Assembly: GCA_964540755.1 (NCBI GenBank)
Contig: CAZIOB010000045.1
Coordinates: 115,755-179,754 of the forward strand
Origin: JAAYJR01 sp964540755
GTDB taxonomy: Bacteria; Bacteroidota; Bacteroidia; Bacteroidales; Prolixibacteraceae
Direction: 5' to 3'
DNA: 64,000 nt
The notes beneath the pieces were generated by a model, which was given only the letters and a program-made list of their open reading frames with translations, ran no database searches and was not told the DNA's origin. Within the stretch, counting starts at the first letter, position 1. Every line of letters begins with the position of its first letter. Below, one piece after another: positions 16,486 to 24,621 of this stretch. The position numbers and the translations under genes are program-made.

Positions 16486-18658
16486 TATCTTTCAGCAGTG
16501 GTTGTTTTGCCGGACTATCTGCCTTGGTCTCTTTTTTTTTCTTTTCATTTCCTTCAACCTTTTTCTGCATTACTTTCCCGGCTTTTGACGCTGATGTTTT
16601 TTCCGGGGAAGATTTTTCACTACCGCCTTTCCCGGAAACAGGTTTATTATCAGCTGATTTTTTATCTGCGGTATCTTCTGAATTATCGTTATTATCTATT
16701 GTCTTGTGTTCCCATGGCCTTTTCCCGAAAATATCTTCCAGATCTTCACTAAATATTACCTCTCTTTCAAGTAATCTTTCAGCCAGTTTTTTATGTCCCT
16801 CTGCATTCTCTTTTAGAATTTTTTTTGCACGTTTATATTGAGCATCAATAATTTTTTTAACCTCCTCATCAATAAGTTCTGCAGTTTTCTCGCTATAAGG
16901 TTTTGTGAAACTATAATCAGACTGTCCGGTTGAATCATAAAAGCTGACATTACCTACTTTTTCACTCATCCCGAAATAGCTCACCATTGCGTATGCCTGT
17001 TTTGTGATTTTTTCCAGATCATTTTGTGCCCCTGATGATATTCTTCCAAAGATCAATTCTTCAGCAGCCCGGCCTCCGAGGGCAGAACACATTTCATCAA
17101 GGAGTTGTTCCTTAGTGGTTATTGTCCTTTCTTCAGGAAGATACCAGGCAGCCCCCAGGGCTTTCCCTCTTGGTACAATAGTTACTTTAACAAGAGGATG
17201 AGCATGTTCAAGCAGCCAGCTGATTGTTGCATGTCCGGCTTCATGATAAGCAATAGTTTTTTTTTCCTCTTTTGAAATTATTTTATTTTTTTTCTCCAGG
17301 CCTCCTATAATCCTGTCAACTGCATCAAGAAAGTCCTGCTTTGTAACCGCATTACGATTTTTCCTGGCAGCAATAAGGGCAGATTCATTACATACATTGG
17401 CAATATCTGCTCCTGAGAATCCTGGTGTTTGTTTGGCGAGGAAATCTATTTTAACATCTTCACTAAGTTTAAGTGGCCTGAGATGTACTTTAAAAATTTC
17501 TGCACGTTCTTTCAGGTCAGGCAATTCAACATGTATTTGTCTGTCAAAACGTCCCGCACGCATCAAGGCGCGGTCCAGAACATCTGCCCGGTTTGTGGCA
17601 GCCAGGATAATCACCCCGCTGTTGGTGTCGAAACCATCCATCTCCGTTAGAAGCTGATTAAGAGTATTTTCTCTTTCGTCATTTGAACCAAAATTAGGAT
17701 TTCTTCCCCTCGACCGGCCGATTGCATCAATTTCATCAATAAAGACAATACAGGGTGCTTTTTCCTTGGCCTGTTTGAAAAGGTCTCTTACCCGGGAGGC
17801 TCCTACACCGACAAACATTTCTACGAAATCAGAACCAGACATAGAAAAGAAAGGAACATTTGCCTCTCCGGCTACTGCTCTGGCTAACAGTGTTTTCCCA
17901 GTTCCAGGGGGGCCTATCAGCAGAGCCCCCTTAGGGATTTTTCCACCCAGCTTAGTGAATTTTGTAGGATTCTTTAAAAATTCCACAATCTCTTCCACCT
18001 CCTGTTTCGCTTCCGCCAGTCCTGCTACGTCCTTAAATGTAGTTGAAACTTTTTGATCTTTATCAAAAATTTTAGCCTGTGATTTTCCAACGTTAAATAT
18101 ACCGCCGGCACCTCCCCCGGCGCCTCTGCTCATTCTCCTGAATATCCACCACCAAAGCAGTATGATCAGCACAAAAGGCCCGACTGTCCAAAGGATCTCA
18201 CCGGCCCAGTTTCTCTCTTCTTTGTATTCAGGCAGAATTTCCTCCTCAAGACCTTCCTGTGCTTCCCTTAGATTACGTTCAAAGGTTTCTACCGATCCTA
18301 TGTTAAAATAAAAATGAGGTCCCTCTTCATCAGGTTGGGTAAAGTGGTCGCTGAACTTATCCTCATATTTATCAAGGCTGTTTTTTTTAAGGTATATATT
18401 TGCCACCTTTTCATTAACAACAACAATTCTTTCAATGTCGTTATTTGCAAGCATGGTTGACTTTACATCACTCCAGTTGGTTTGAACAGGACCGCTGCTG
18501 CTGCTTACGTATAACTGGACGATTATGAAGATAAGTGCAATAATACCGTAAATCCAGTATGCATTGAATTTTGGCCCTTTATTACTGTTTTTATTTTTGC
18601 CTCCCTGGTTTAAAGGCATCCTGGGAGGGATTCTTCTATTTTTATTATTTTCTGTCAT
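16481..18658 (-). CDS. ftsH: ATP-dependent zinc metalloprotease FtsH
   Basis: Membrane-anchored AAA+ protease that degrades misfolded membrane proteins and regulatory proteins. Of 725 residues, a membrane segment at about 33-52, a periplasmic domain and a second segment at about 155-173 come first. Then Walker A GPPGTGKT (249-256), Walker B FIDEID (306-311), the second region of homology with RAGRFDRQ, and zinc site HEAGH (472-476). The last ~60 residues are a low-complexity Lys/Ser/Asp tail, longer than in E. coli. The stop codon lies inside repeat copy 3, so the final residues may have been set by the insertion. rsfS is 9 nt upstream. Confidence 0.97.
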   Translation of the reverse strand: MTENNKNRRIPPRMPLNQGGKNKNSNKGPKFNAYWIYGIIALIFIIVQLYVSSSSGPVQTNWSDVKSTMLANNDIERIVVVNEKVANIYLKKNSLDKYEDKFSDHFTQPDEEGPHFYFNIGSVETFERNLREAQEGLEEEILPEYKEERNWAGEILWTVGPFVLIILLWWWIFRRMSRGAGGGAGGIFNVGKSQAKIFDKDQKVSTTFKDVAGLAEAKQEVEEIVEFLKNPTKFTKLGGKIPKGALLIGPPGTGKTLLARAVAGEANVPFFSMSGSDFVEMFVGVGASRVRDLFKQAKEKAPCIVFIDEIDAIGRSRGRNPNFGSNDERENTLNQLLTEMDGFDTNSGVIILAATNRADVLDRALMRAGRFDRQIHVELPDLKERAEIFKVHLRPLKLSEDVKIDFLAKQTPGFSGADIANVCNESALIAARKNRNAVTKQDFLDAVDRIIGGLEKKNKIISKEEKKTIAYHEAGHATISWLLEHAHPLVKVTIVPRGKALGAAWYLPEERTITTKEQLLDEMCSALGGRAAEELIFGRISSGAQNDLEKITKQAYAMVSYFGMSEKVGNVSFYDSTGQSDYSFTKPYSEKTAELIDEEVKKIIDAQYKRAKKILKENAEGHKKLAERLLEREVIFSEDLEDIFGKRPWEHKTIDNNDNSEDTADKKSADNKPVSGKGGSEKSSPEKTSASKAGKVMQKKVEGNEKKKKETKADSPAKQPLLKDK

Positions 18659-18667
18659 TATTTATTT

Positions 18668-19039
18668 CTAATTTTCAGGATCTATTTTAGTTATTTTGGC
18701 ATCCGACCAGAGGCTCTCAAGATCATAAAAATTTCTGGTTTTTTCATCAAATACATGTACCACTATCTCTCCGAAATCAAGTAAAATCCATAAAGCATTA
18801 TTATAACCTTCAGTGTGCAAAGCTTTTTCACCTGCAATCTCTTCCATCTTCTTTTCAACAGACTCGGCAATAGAACTTACATGCGTTGAGGAAGTACCGT
18901 GACAAATAACAAAATATCCGCATTCAGTATGTTTTATCGTATTTAAATCAATTATAGTGATATCTTTACCTTTAATTTTTTTTATTCCTTCAAGAATTGC
19001 TTCGTTTAAATTTCTTGTAACTATTTCGTTTTTGTTCAT
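18668..19039 (-). CDS. rsfS: ribosomal silencing factor RsfS
   Basis: Binds ribosomal protein L14 and blocks subunit joining under starvation. The 123 residues match the RsfS/Iojap family: IKGKDITIIDLNTIKHTECGYFVICHG near the start, then GYNNALWILLDFGEIVVHVFD and the family ending YDLESLWSDA. ftsH follows after 9 nt on the same strand. On the minus strand a TATCTTTG box (19058-19065) lies 19 nt before the start, between the gene and repeat copy 4. Length is usual for the family. Confidence 0.95.
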   Translation of the reverse strand: MNKNEIVTRNLNEAILEGIKKIKGKDITIIDLNTIKHTECGYFVICHGTSSTHVSSIAESVEKKMEEIAGEKALHTEGYNNALWILLDFGEIVVHVFDEKTRNFYDLESLWSDAKITKIDPEN

Positions 19040-19097
19040 AAATAATTATTAACCTTACAAAGATATATTTTTTGACTCACTTCTTTTTTGTATTTTT

Positions 19098-19195
19098 CAT
19101 ATGATTAAAATTAATTATTTTCAAAGGTGTCATATGGAACCCGTATATGTTTTAATGATGCTCTTGTATGATTTTACAATCATGCCCGTTTCATT
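19098..19195 (+). repeat. dispersed intergenic element, copy 4 (type A)
   Basis: Reads CATATGATTAAAATTAATTA, GGAACCCGTATATGTTTTAA and ends CATGCCCGTTTCATT, with the TATGATTTTACAATCATG hairpin. It lies in the 302-nt divergent gap between rsfS and birA, left end facing rsfS. Its minus-strand ATG (19098-19100) opens a seven-codon frame ending at 19077, upstream of rsfS. Promoter-like position CACCTTTG. The rest of the gap (19196-19341) shows nothing else I recognise. Confidence 0.87.
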
Positions 19196-19341
19196 CAGGT
19201 TTGTGTTTTATCATCTGCAAAGTCACTATATTCTGCTTTACCAGAAAAACCAGCCTTAATTCTCACTGAAAAAAGTAGTGAGTGTTTGGATAAATTATAT
19301 GATTTACCGTTTTATGATCTGAAAATAATAAATTTCTATAA

Positions 19342-20082
19342 ATGTGCCAGTCAAATCAAAATACAATAATATTATCCACAGTGGATTCTTCCAATAATTA
19401 TGCCATTAAATTGATCAACAGTGGAAAAGCTGCTCATGGAACTGTCGTTTTGGCATATTGTCAGGAAAATGGCAGGGGACAGGGAAAAAACAGATGGGAA
19501 AGCGCCCCGGCAATGAATTTATTAGCAAGTATTATTTTATTCCCCGGTTTTTTGCCTGTGGAGAATCAGTTTTATTTATCTGAAATTACCAGTTTGGCAA
19601 TAGTTGATCTTTTAAAGGAGGAGACCGGTAATGTTACCATAAAGTGGCCAAATGATATTTATGCCGGAGAGAAGAAAATCTGCGGCATCCTTATAGAAAA
19701 TATGGTTCAGGGCAATCATATCCAATCATCGGTGGCCGGCATAGGACTGAATCTTAATCAAACCGGATTCAGTGACAATCTGCCCAATCCCGTTTCCCTG
19801 AAATTACTGACAGGAAAAGATTATGCAATTGAAGATGTTTTGATTGCGTTGAGAGAGAAGTTTTTTACCTGGTATGATAAACTGGAGTCCGGCAAAACAG
19901 ATAAAATTGATGAAAAATATCATGAATATCTTTTCCGGAGGAACATGTGGACACATTTTCAAACCGGCAACCGGGCCATTGAAGGTTGTATAGTGGGAAT
20001 AGGAGAATTTGGAAGGCTTATAGTTAAAGATCGTTCCGGCAACTATTCACAATATATGCACCATGAAATCGATTTCAGGTGA
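19342..20082 (+). CDS. birA: biotin--[acetyl-CoA-carboxylase] ligase
   Basis: Attaches biotin to the carrier protein of biotin-dependent carboxylases through biotinyl-AMP. The 246 residues contain the ligase core: GRGQGKNRW (44-52, the nucleotide/biotin loop), KWPNDIYAGEKKICGIL, and AGIGLNLNQ. There is no N-terminal helix-turn-helix, so it is a monofunctional (group I) enzyme that does not repress biotin genes. It is divergent from rsfS and converges with the SRPBCC gene. Confidence 0.95.
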   Translation: MCQSNQNTIILSTVDSSNNYAIKLINSGKAAHGTVVLAYCQENGRGQGKNRWESAPAMNLLASIILFPGFLPVENQFYLSEITSLAIVDLLKEETGNVTIKWPNDIYAGEKKICGILIENMVQGNHIQSSVAGIGLNLNQTGFSDNLPNPVSLKLLTGKDYAIEDVLIALREKFFTWYDKLESGKTDKIDEKYHEYLFRRNMWTHFQTGNRAIEGCIVGIGEFGRLIVKDRSGNYSQYMHHEIDFR

Positions 20083-20128
20083 GGCTGTAATTATCTGTCG
20101 AGGTGTTAAGGGCGGCACGGGCCGTTCA

Positions 20129-20578
20129 CTATTTATAAGGCAGGTTGGCTAATTTGTCTGCAAGATTATTAATACCCTGATCAAACTGATTGCCAATCAT
20201 CATTTTTACCATCATGCTCAAATCGGCATGTAATGTCAGCCTCATTTTTGTCTTGTAAGGATCCACAGGTAACAACTGTATCCAGAAAGTAAGGTTCATG
20301 GGCAGATTCCCCGAGCTTTCCACTTTGATAGTTTTATATGGCTCCCGGCCAACAATTTTTATCTCTGCAATACCAAATCCTGTAATGTTAAATTTACATG
20401 AATCCCTGTCTGATTCAAAATCTGTTATTTTTACCTGTGGTATCTTTTTCGTCACTTTTTCTATCAATCCCGAATTCAGGTAATCTGACAGATTCCCGAA
20501 ATCGGACAGGTAATCGAAGACTATCTGTTGATTATGGTTAATGAGTTTTATGTCACTCACGTATTTATTAATGCTCAT
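20129..20578 (-). CDS. SRPBCC (START-like) family protein
   Basis: A 149-residue single-domain protein with the helix-grip pattern: a long N-terminal strand and helix (QQIVFDYLSDFGNLSDYL), several antiparallel strands and a long amphipathic C-terminal helix (MMVKMMIGNQFDQGINNLADKLANL). Such proteins bind hydrophobic ligands, but this subgroup has no defined role. It lies 6 nt downstream of pyrE on the same strand. The pairing recurs in Bacteroidales, which suggests co-transcription rather than shared function. Confidence 0.82.
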   Translation of the reverse strand: MSINKYVSDIKLINHNQQIVFDYLSDFGNLSDYLNSGLIEKVTKKIPQVKITDFESDRDSCKFNITGFGIAEIKIVGREPYKTIKVESSGNLPMNLTFWIQLLPVDPYKTKMRLTLHADLSMMVKMMIGNQFDQGINNLADKLANLPYK

Positions 20579-20584
20579 ATTATT

Positions 20585-21217
20585 TTATTTTCCCCAATGG
20601 GCAGGATCTTCACGCCATTCCATCAGTGTTTTAACCTGGTCTTTGGAAATCTTTTCCATTCTAAGCGCCAAATCTATCAATATTTTATATTGGCTGAGAG
20701 GAGTTAGTTCTATATTCTCTTTTTTGAAATTTGCTGTTGCTAAAGGGAAGCCATAAGTAAAAATAGATAGCATTCCAATGACTATCCCGCCGGAGTAATT
20801 TACAGCCCTTGCCGCTTTCAGACTGCTTTCGCCGGTAGATACCAGATCTTCAATGATCACAACTTTTTGTCCCTTTCCCATTTCACCTTCTATGAGATTT
20901 TCCAGTCCGTGGTTTTTAGGTTTTGACCGGATATATATAAAGGGCTTATCCAGCCTGTCAGCAACAAGTACTCCATGGGCAATTGCCCCGGTTGCAACAC
21001 CTGCAATTATTTCAACATCCGGATATTTTACCCTGATAATTTCAGAAAATTTTTCACAAATAAAAGATCGGGCCTCAGGATAGGATAAAATTTTCCGGTT
21101 ATCACAATAAATAGGGGATTTCCAACCTGAAGCCCATGTAAAGGGTGAGTCCGGCTGAATCTTTATGGTATTTATTTCTAATAGTTTTTTTGTAACTTCA
21201 AGTTGCGTTGTTTCCAT
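20585..21217 (-). CDS. pyrE: orotate phosphoribosyltransferase
   Basis: Makes orotidine 5'-phosphate from orotate and PRPP in pyrimidine synthesis. The 210 residues include PFTWASGWKSPIYCDNR (orotate site), AGVATGAIAHG, YIRSKPKNHGLENLIEG (flexible catalytic loop) and the PRPP motif VVIIEDLVSTGESS (about 117-130). Length matches the usual bacterial enzyme. It is divergent from the NUDIX gene, with 25 nt between the start codons, so the promoters must overlap the opposing leader or coding sequence. Confidence 0.96.
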   Translation of the reverse strand: METTQLEVTKKLLEINTIKIQPDSPFTWASGWKSPIYCDNRKILSYPEARSFICEKFSEIIRVKYPDVEIIAGVATGAIAHGVLVADRLDKPFIYIRSKPKNHGLENLIEGEMGKGQKVVIIEDLVSTGESSLKAARAVNYSGGIVIGMLSIFTYGFPLATANFKKENIELTPLSQYKILIDLALRMEKISKDQVKTLMEWREDPAHWGK

Positions 21218-21242
21218 AATTTTGAAAAATAGTAAAAAAAAT

Positions 21243-21887
21243 ATGAAGCAAATTTATAAAGTTTTTCTGAATGACCGGCGTATAGAAATTGTCCCGTCTG
21301 TTGAACGAGATGATAAAACTGTGGTTAATTTTGACAGCGGGTGCTCTGAAGAAGATATCAGCGACTGGTTTTTCCATTCATTCATAAATAATGGTCTGAA
21401 GAAGATATCCCTGGTACATAAGGCACCTTCTCATTTTTTCCGTCTTTTCAAATCCCTGTTTCTTAACGTTGATGCAGCGGGGGGAGCGGTGATTTCGGGC
21501 AAATATTTACTGGTAATATTCAGGAAAGGGAAATGGGATCTGCCTAAAGGCAAAATTGAACGAGGTGAGGATCCGGAGCAGGCAGCCCTTAGGGAGGTGA
21601 GTGAAGAGGCTGGTATTTATGACCAGAAGATACTTAACCCTCTGCCATCCACATATCACATATATCCTTCACCATATCCGGAAACAAAAGGAAAATGGAT
21701 TTTTAAAGAAACATGGTGGTTTAAAATGAGTTACCCGGGCGACAGGGATTCTGTGAGGCCCCAGGAACAGGAAGGAATTACTGAAGTGAGGTGGATATCC
21801 GGGCCGGAATTCCCTCAAATACTGAATAATACCTATGAAAATCTGAAGCAGATAATCGGGCTCTTTGCGGTTTCTGGTCCGGAATAG
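21243..21887 (+). CDS. NUDIX hydrolase
   Basis: Hydrolyses a nucleoside diphosphate linked to another group; the substrate is unknown. The NUDIX box is complete: G-x5-E-x7-REVSEEAGI, beginning at GKIERGEDPEQ. I start at the ATG 21243 (MKQIYKVFLND), giving 214 residues, since an upstream extension would run into pyrE antisense. The N-terminal ~75 residues precede the NUDIX fold and look like the extra domain seen in Bacteroidota homologues beside pyrE. Confidence 0.9.
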   Translation: MKQIYKVFLNDRRIEIVPSVERDDKTVVNFDSGCSEEDISDWFFHSFINNGLKKISLVHKAPSHFFRLFKSLFLNVDAAGGAVISGKYLLVIFRKGKWDLPKGKIERGEDPEQAALREVSEEAGIYDQKILNPLPSTYHIYPSPYPETKGKWIFKETWWFKMSYPGDRDSVRPQEQEGITEVRWISGPEFPQILNNTYENLKQIIGLFAVSGPE

Positions 21888-21950
21888 GGGATAAAGTGAG
21901 ATACACCGGTGAATCCTGTGACATATGCTTTTTATGTCGGGGAGTGTTTA

Positions 21951-23339
21951 TTAATTTGATGCCTTGTTTGCCCGGATTAAGGTGCCAAATTGTTGAATAA
22001 ATCCGTCCAGCGGTGTTTTAGTCTGATTAAACACCACTTCATGATTTTCATTGAGGAGAAAAGCTGTGGGGAAGGATCTGACTTTATATAATTCAATGTA
22101 TTTTTCATTCCCGTCAACCAGATGAATTCCCGGGATCTCCTGTTTATCAAGAAATATTTTCATCTCAATAATATTGGTCTTTTTTAATATTACCGCGATC
22201 TCCATAAATTCGTTGAACTGATTTTTTACCTCTTTAAGATATTTAAGCTGTTCCCTGCATATTACCATTTCAGTATCAGCGAAAATGATATATTTGAATT
22301 TTCCTGATTTTTTGTCGGTGCAAACCAAATTGCCGTTTGTATTTTTGAGGCATATGGAGGGGGCTTTTGTGCCGGCGCGGAGAAAGTTTAATTTTTTAAT
22401 AACATTTAACGAAACCTCACGGATATAATCATTTGCATTTCCTAAAAGTGTCTCCGAAGCTAACATTTTAAGAATCGGATCCTTTGGAAAATCATTTGAA
22501 TAAAATCCGTCATGCAACATTTTAATAAGAGCCAGTTGTGGCAGTATGCCGGTTAAATGATAATTATTTTTAATGAAATCGATCAGGAAGCCGGAGTTGG
22601 CAGATGAAACAGCCTTCCTTATCATGTTGGTGCGCGGAGATTTAGCCTCAAAGCTTAACTTGTTGGAATAGATCTTATCAAAAAGCTCAAGGAAGGCAGG
22701 ATGTTCATAAAATTTCTGGCTAACCGATGATAATAATTCTGAACTTTTTGAAGCATCCAATCTTAGTACATCTGTTTCAGCTGATTTGAGTTTCAGTTTT
22801 TTATGAAAAAGAAATGTTTCTGATTGCAGTGAATTAAATTTCTGATCAAGGTAAACAGAAATTGAGTCCAGAACATTTTTCGATTGTCTGAAGTAAAGCT
22901 GGTTAAAAAATTTATTAGTAAGCCTGTTAAGTTCTTTATCGAATGAAGATATTTTATCGGTTAAACTGTTTTTGCTGCTTGTGGAAAACCAGAATTCAAC
23001 CGGATTGAAAAACGGATTTTTCCTGTCGGCAAATGATTTTTCACGTACCGGGGGCATAACTAACTGAAGGTCATTCCCCGGCTCAAGGAACAGCATACCC
23101 CGGTATATCCCAAAATCACAAAAAAGAAATGTTGTATTATTAACAGGAATATCCTCTTTACAATCTCCGTTTTGGTCAATTTGAAGGGAGAAAGATAAAA
23201 TCTTATTTTTTGTTACCGGGTCGGAATAGCGGAAGAAGCGGAGTTCTTCCCCTGAGTATTCAGGACTGTGTATCTCAATAATTGTGGCTGTGGAAGTAAG
23301 CTTAATAAACAGAAGGATGATGAGGAATGACTTATTCAT
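21951..23339 (-). CDS. secreted thioredoxin-fold protein with one active-site Cys
   Basis: A 462-residue exported protein resembling the Bacteroidota TlpA/AhpC-TSA group with an N-terminal DUF4369-like domain. It starts at 23339 (MNKSFLIILLFIKLTSTATI, signal peptide), because a longer frame overlaps coaD. The C-terminal ~130 residues form a thioredoxin fold: GTKAPSICLKNTNGN, then IIFADTEMVICREQLKYLKEV, where the usual W-C-x-x-C is reduced to a single Cys, and RSFPTAFLLNENHEV with the cis-Pro. It may act as a peroxiredoxin-like or non-redox scaffold. It follows coaD by 10 nt. Confidence 0.75.
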   Translation of the reverse strand: MNKSFLIILLFIKLTSTATIIEIHSPEYSGEELRFFRYSDPVTKNKILSFSLQIDQNGDCKEDIPVNNTTFLFCDFGIYRGMLFLEPGNDLQLVMPPVREKSFADRKNPFFNPVEFWFSTSSKNSLTDKISSFDKELNRLTNKFFNQLYFRQSKNVLDSISVYLDQKFNSLQSETFLFHKKLKLKSAETDVLRLDASKSSELLSSVSQKFYEHPAFLELFDKIYSNKLSFEAKSPRTNMIRKAVSSANSGFLIDFIKNNYHLTGILPQLALIKMLHDGFYSNDFPKDPILKMLASETLLGNANDYIREVSLNVIKKLNFLRAGTKAPSICLKNTNGNLVCTDKKSGKFKYIIFADTEMVICREQLKYLKEVKNQFNEFMEIAVILKKTNIIEMKIFLDKQEIPGIHLVDGNEKYIELYKVRSFPTAFLLNENHEVVFNQTKTPLDGFIQQFGTLIRANKASN

Positions 23340-23349
23340 TCTGTAAAAT

Positions 23350-23835
23350 TTATTCTTCAGAATTATTTTTGAATTCATCAGGGTCGAGCCCGGACGGAAG
23401 AAACATGCTTGCGTCTCCGCCATGAAATACAATATCCCTTATTATTGTGGCATTTACAGGGGTATGTTCGGGAAGTGTAAGCAGGAATACAGTCTCTATT
23501 TCCGGGTGCATTTTTTTATTTACCTGGGCAATAGCTCTTTCATATTCAAAATCGGAAGAAGTCCTGAGGCCCCTCAAAATATATTTTGCACCTACCTGTT
23601 TACAAAAATCAACTGTTAACCCTTCATGAACCCTCACTTCGATTTTTTTATCATCCTTAAATACCTGGTTTATCCATTTCAGTCGCTTTTCAATTGAAAA
23701 GAAAGATTTTTTATTAGCATTGTAACCGATCATTATAAAAATTTTATCAAATAAGGGGAGACTTCTCCGTATGATCGATTCATGGCCTATTGTAAATGGA
23801 TCGAATGATCCCGGGAATATGGCTATTCTTTCCAT
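23350..23835 (-). CDS. coaD: pantetheine-phosphate adenylyltransferase
   Basis: Makes dephospho-CoA from 4'-phosphopantetheine and ATP, the fourth step of CoA synthesis. The 161 residues start MERIAIFPGSFDPFTIGHESII, with the nucleotidyltransferase T/HxGH motif at TIGH (15-18). RGLRTSSDFEYERAIAQVNK follows. The C-terminal loop reads VNATIIRDIVFHGGD where the usual sequence is closer to ISSTLVREI; a polar position is changed but the Arg is kept. The leader region is repeat copy 5, 13 nt before the ATG. Confidence 0.95.
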   Translation of the reverse strand: MERIAIFPGSFDPFTIGHESIIRRSLPLFDKIFIMIGYNANKKSFFSIEKRLKWINQVFKDDKKIEVRVHEGLTVDFCKQVGAKYILRGLRTSSDFEYERAIAQVNKKMHPEIETVFLLTLPEHTPVNATIIRDIVFHGGDASMFLPSGLDPDEFKNNSEE

Positions 23836-23848
23836 ATTATACTTTTTT

Positions 23849-23918
23849 CATTAAAATTAATTATTTTCAAAGTTATCATAGTGAACTCGCATATGTTTTG
23901 ATCATACTCGTTGCATGT
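23849..23918 (+). repeat. dispersed intergenic element, copy 5 (right half degraded)
   Basis: CATTAAAATTAATTATTTTC, then GAACTCGCATATGTTTTGAT, then ATCATACTCGTTGCATG. The second hairpin and the GTTTCATT end are missing or diverged. The left end faces coaD, 13 nt before its ATG. Promoter-like box TAACTTTG is an exact TAnnTTTG in this copy. It directly follows the truncated transporter, whose frame runs into it. Confidence 0.75.
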
Positions 23919-24359
23919 TAATTCTTTTATTTCTCTGCCGGGACAGAGATCCATCTCCTGTCGGTTATCAGGAATCCATATTTTTGATTTATCCAGTTTA
24001 AAAGGGGCTCGAAGGCCTCTCCGAATGCTATTATAGAATGCCACGCTTATAGCCTGCGATAAATAAAGAGCTATGCCGGTGGCGCCGCCTATGTTCAACC
24101 CGAAAGAACGGCTTATAATGTAATAGGCACCTCCGCCCTGTAAGCGCTGATTGGTTGCAATCTCTGCGATAGCAAAAGCAGTGGGTATGGTTACGACATG
24201 TCCCAGTATTATAATCCCGATCGCCCCCAGAAAACCAACCTGTCCGACAGCCCATCCAAAACGCAGGAAGAGAATGGCTCCCGGTATAGTGGAAAGAGCT
24301 GTGGAGAAAACAGGCAAAGTGCCAAATTTGGCGTTAGTATTGACTAAAGATATTGTCAT
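23919..24359 (-). pseudogene. N-terminal fragment of an APC/SLC12-type cation-chloride or amino-acid transporter
   Basis: About 109 residues (24033-24359) match the N-terminus of a bacterial Na-K-Cl cotransporter/amino-acid permease: GTLPVFSTALSTIPGAILFL, RFGWAVGQVGFLGA, ITIPTAF-like segment and GGGAYYIISRSFG, with three membrane segments. Full proteins of this group have about 12 segments. After LSQAISVAFY the similarity stops and the frame continues with unrelated sequence (RRGLRAPFKLDKSKIWIPDN) into repeat copy 5 and the start of coaD. I read it as a deletion remnant. A 24.4-24.6 kb gap lies upstream; expression is doubtful. Confidence 0.7.
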
Positions 24360-24621
24360 TATAAGTTCGTTTCAGTCTGAAAAATTAGGTTAATTATACG
24401 AAAAAACCAATTGGAATAAAAAGATTTCATGTTTTTGACGTACTTTTTTTCGGAATATTGAGGTTTACCATGGTTCTGATTCTAAATGCAAATCATGCAA
24501 AAGTTGATTAAAATTGTACTTTACAAGCTAAATCATGAATAAGCAGAATCATTTTTTAATCAATTTGACAAAGTTGTTTATTTTTGGCAGATAATTGTGA
24601 ATTTAAAAACTTCATCAGGGG

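Noticed and set aside
23340..23432. Longer start for the thioredoxin-fold protein
   Set aside because: It overlaps the 3' end of coaD by over 80 nt and puts a non-signal sequence before a clear signal peptide.
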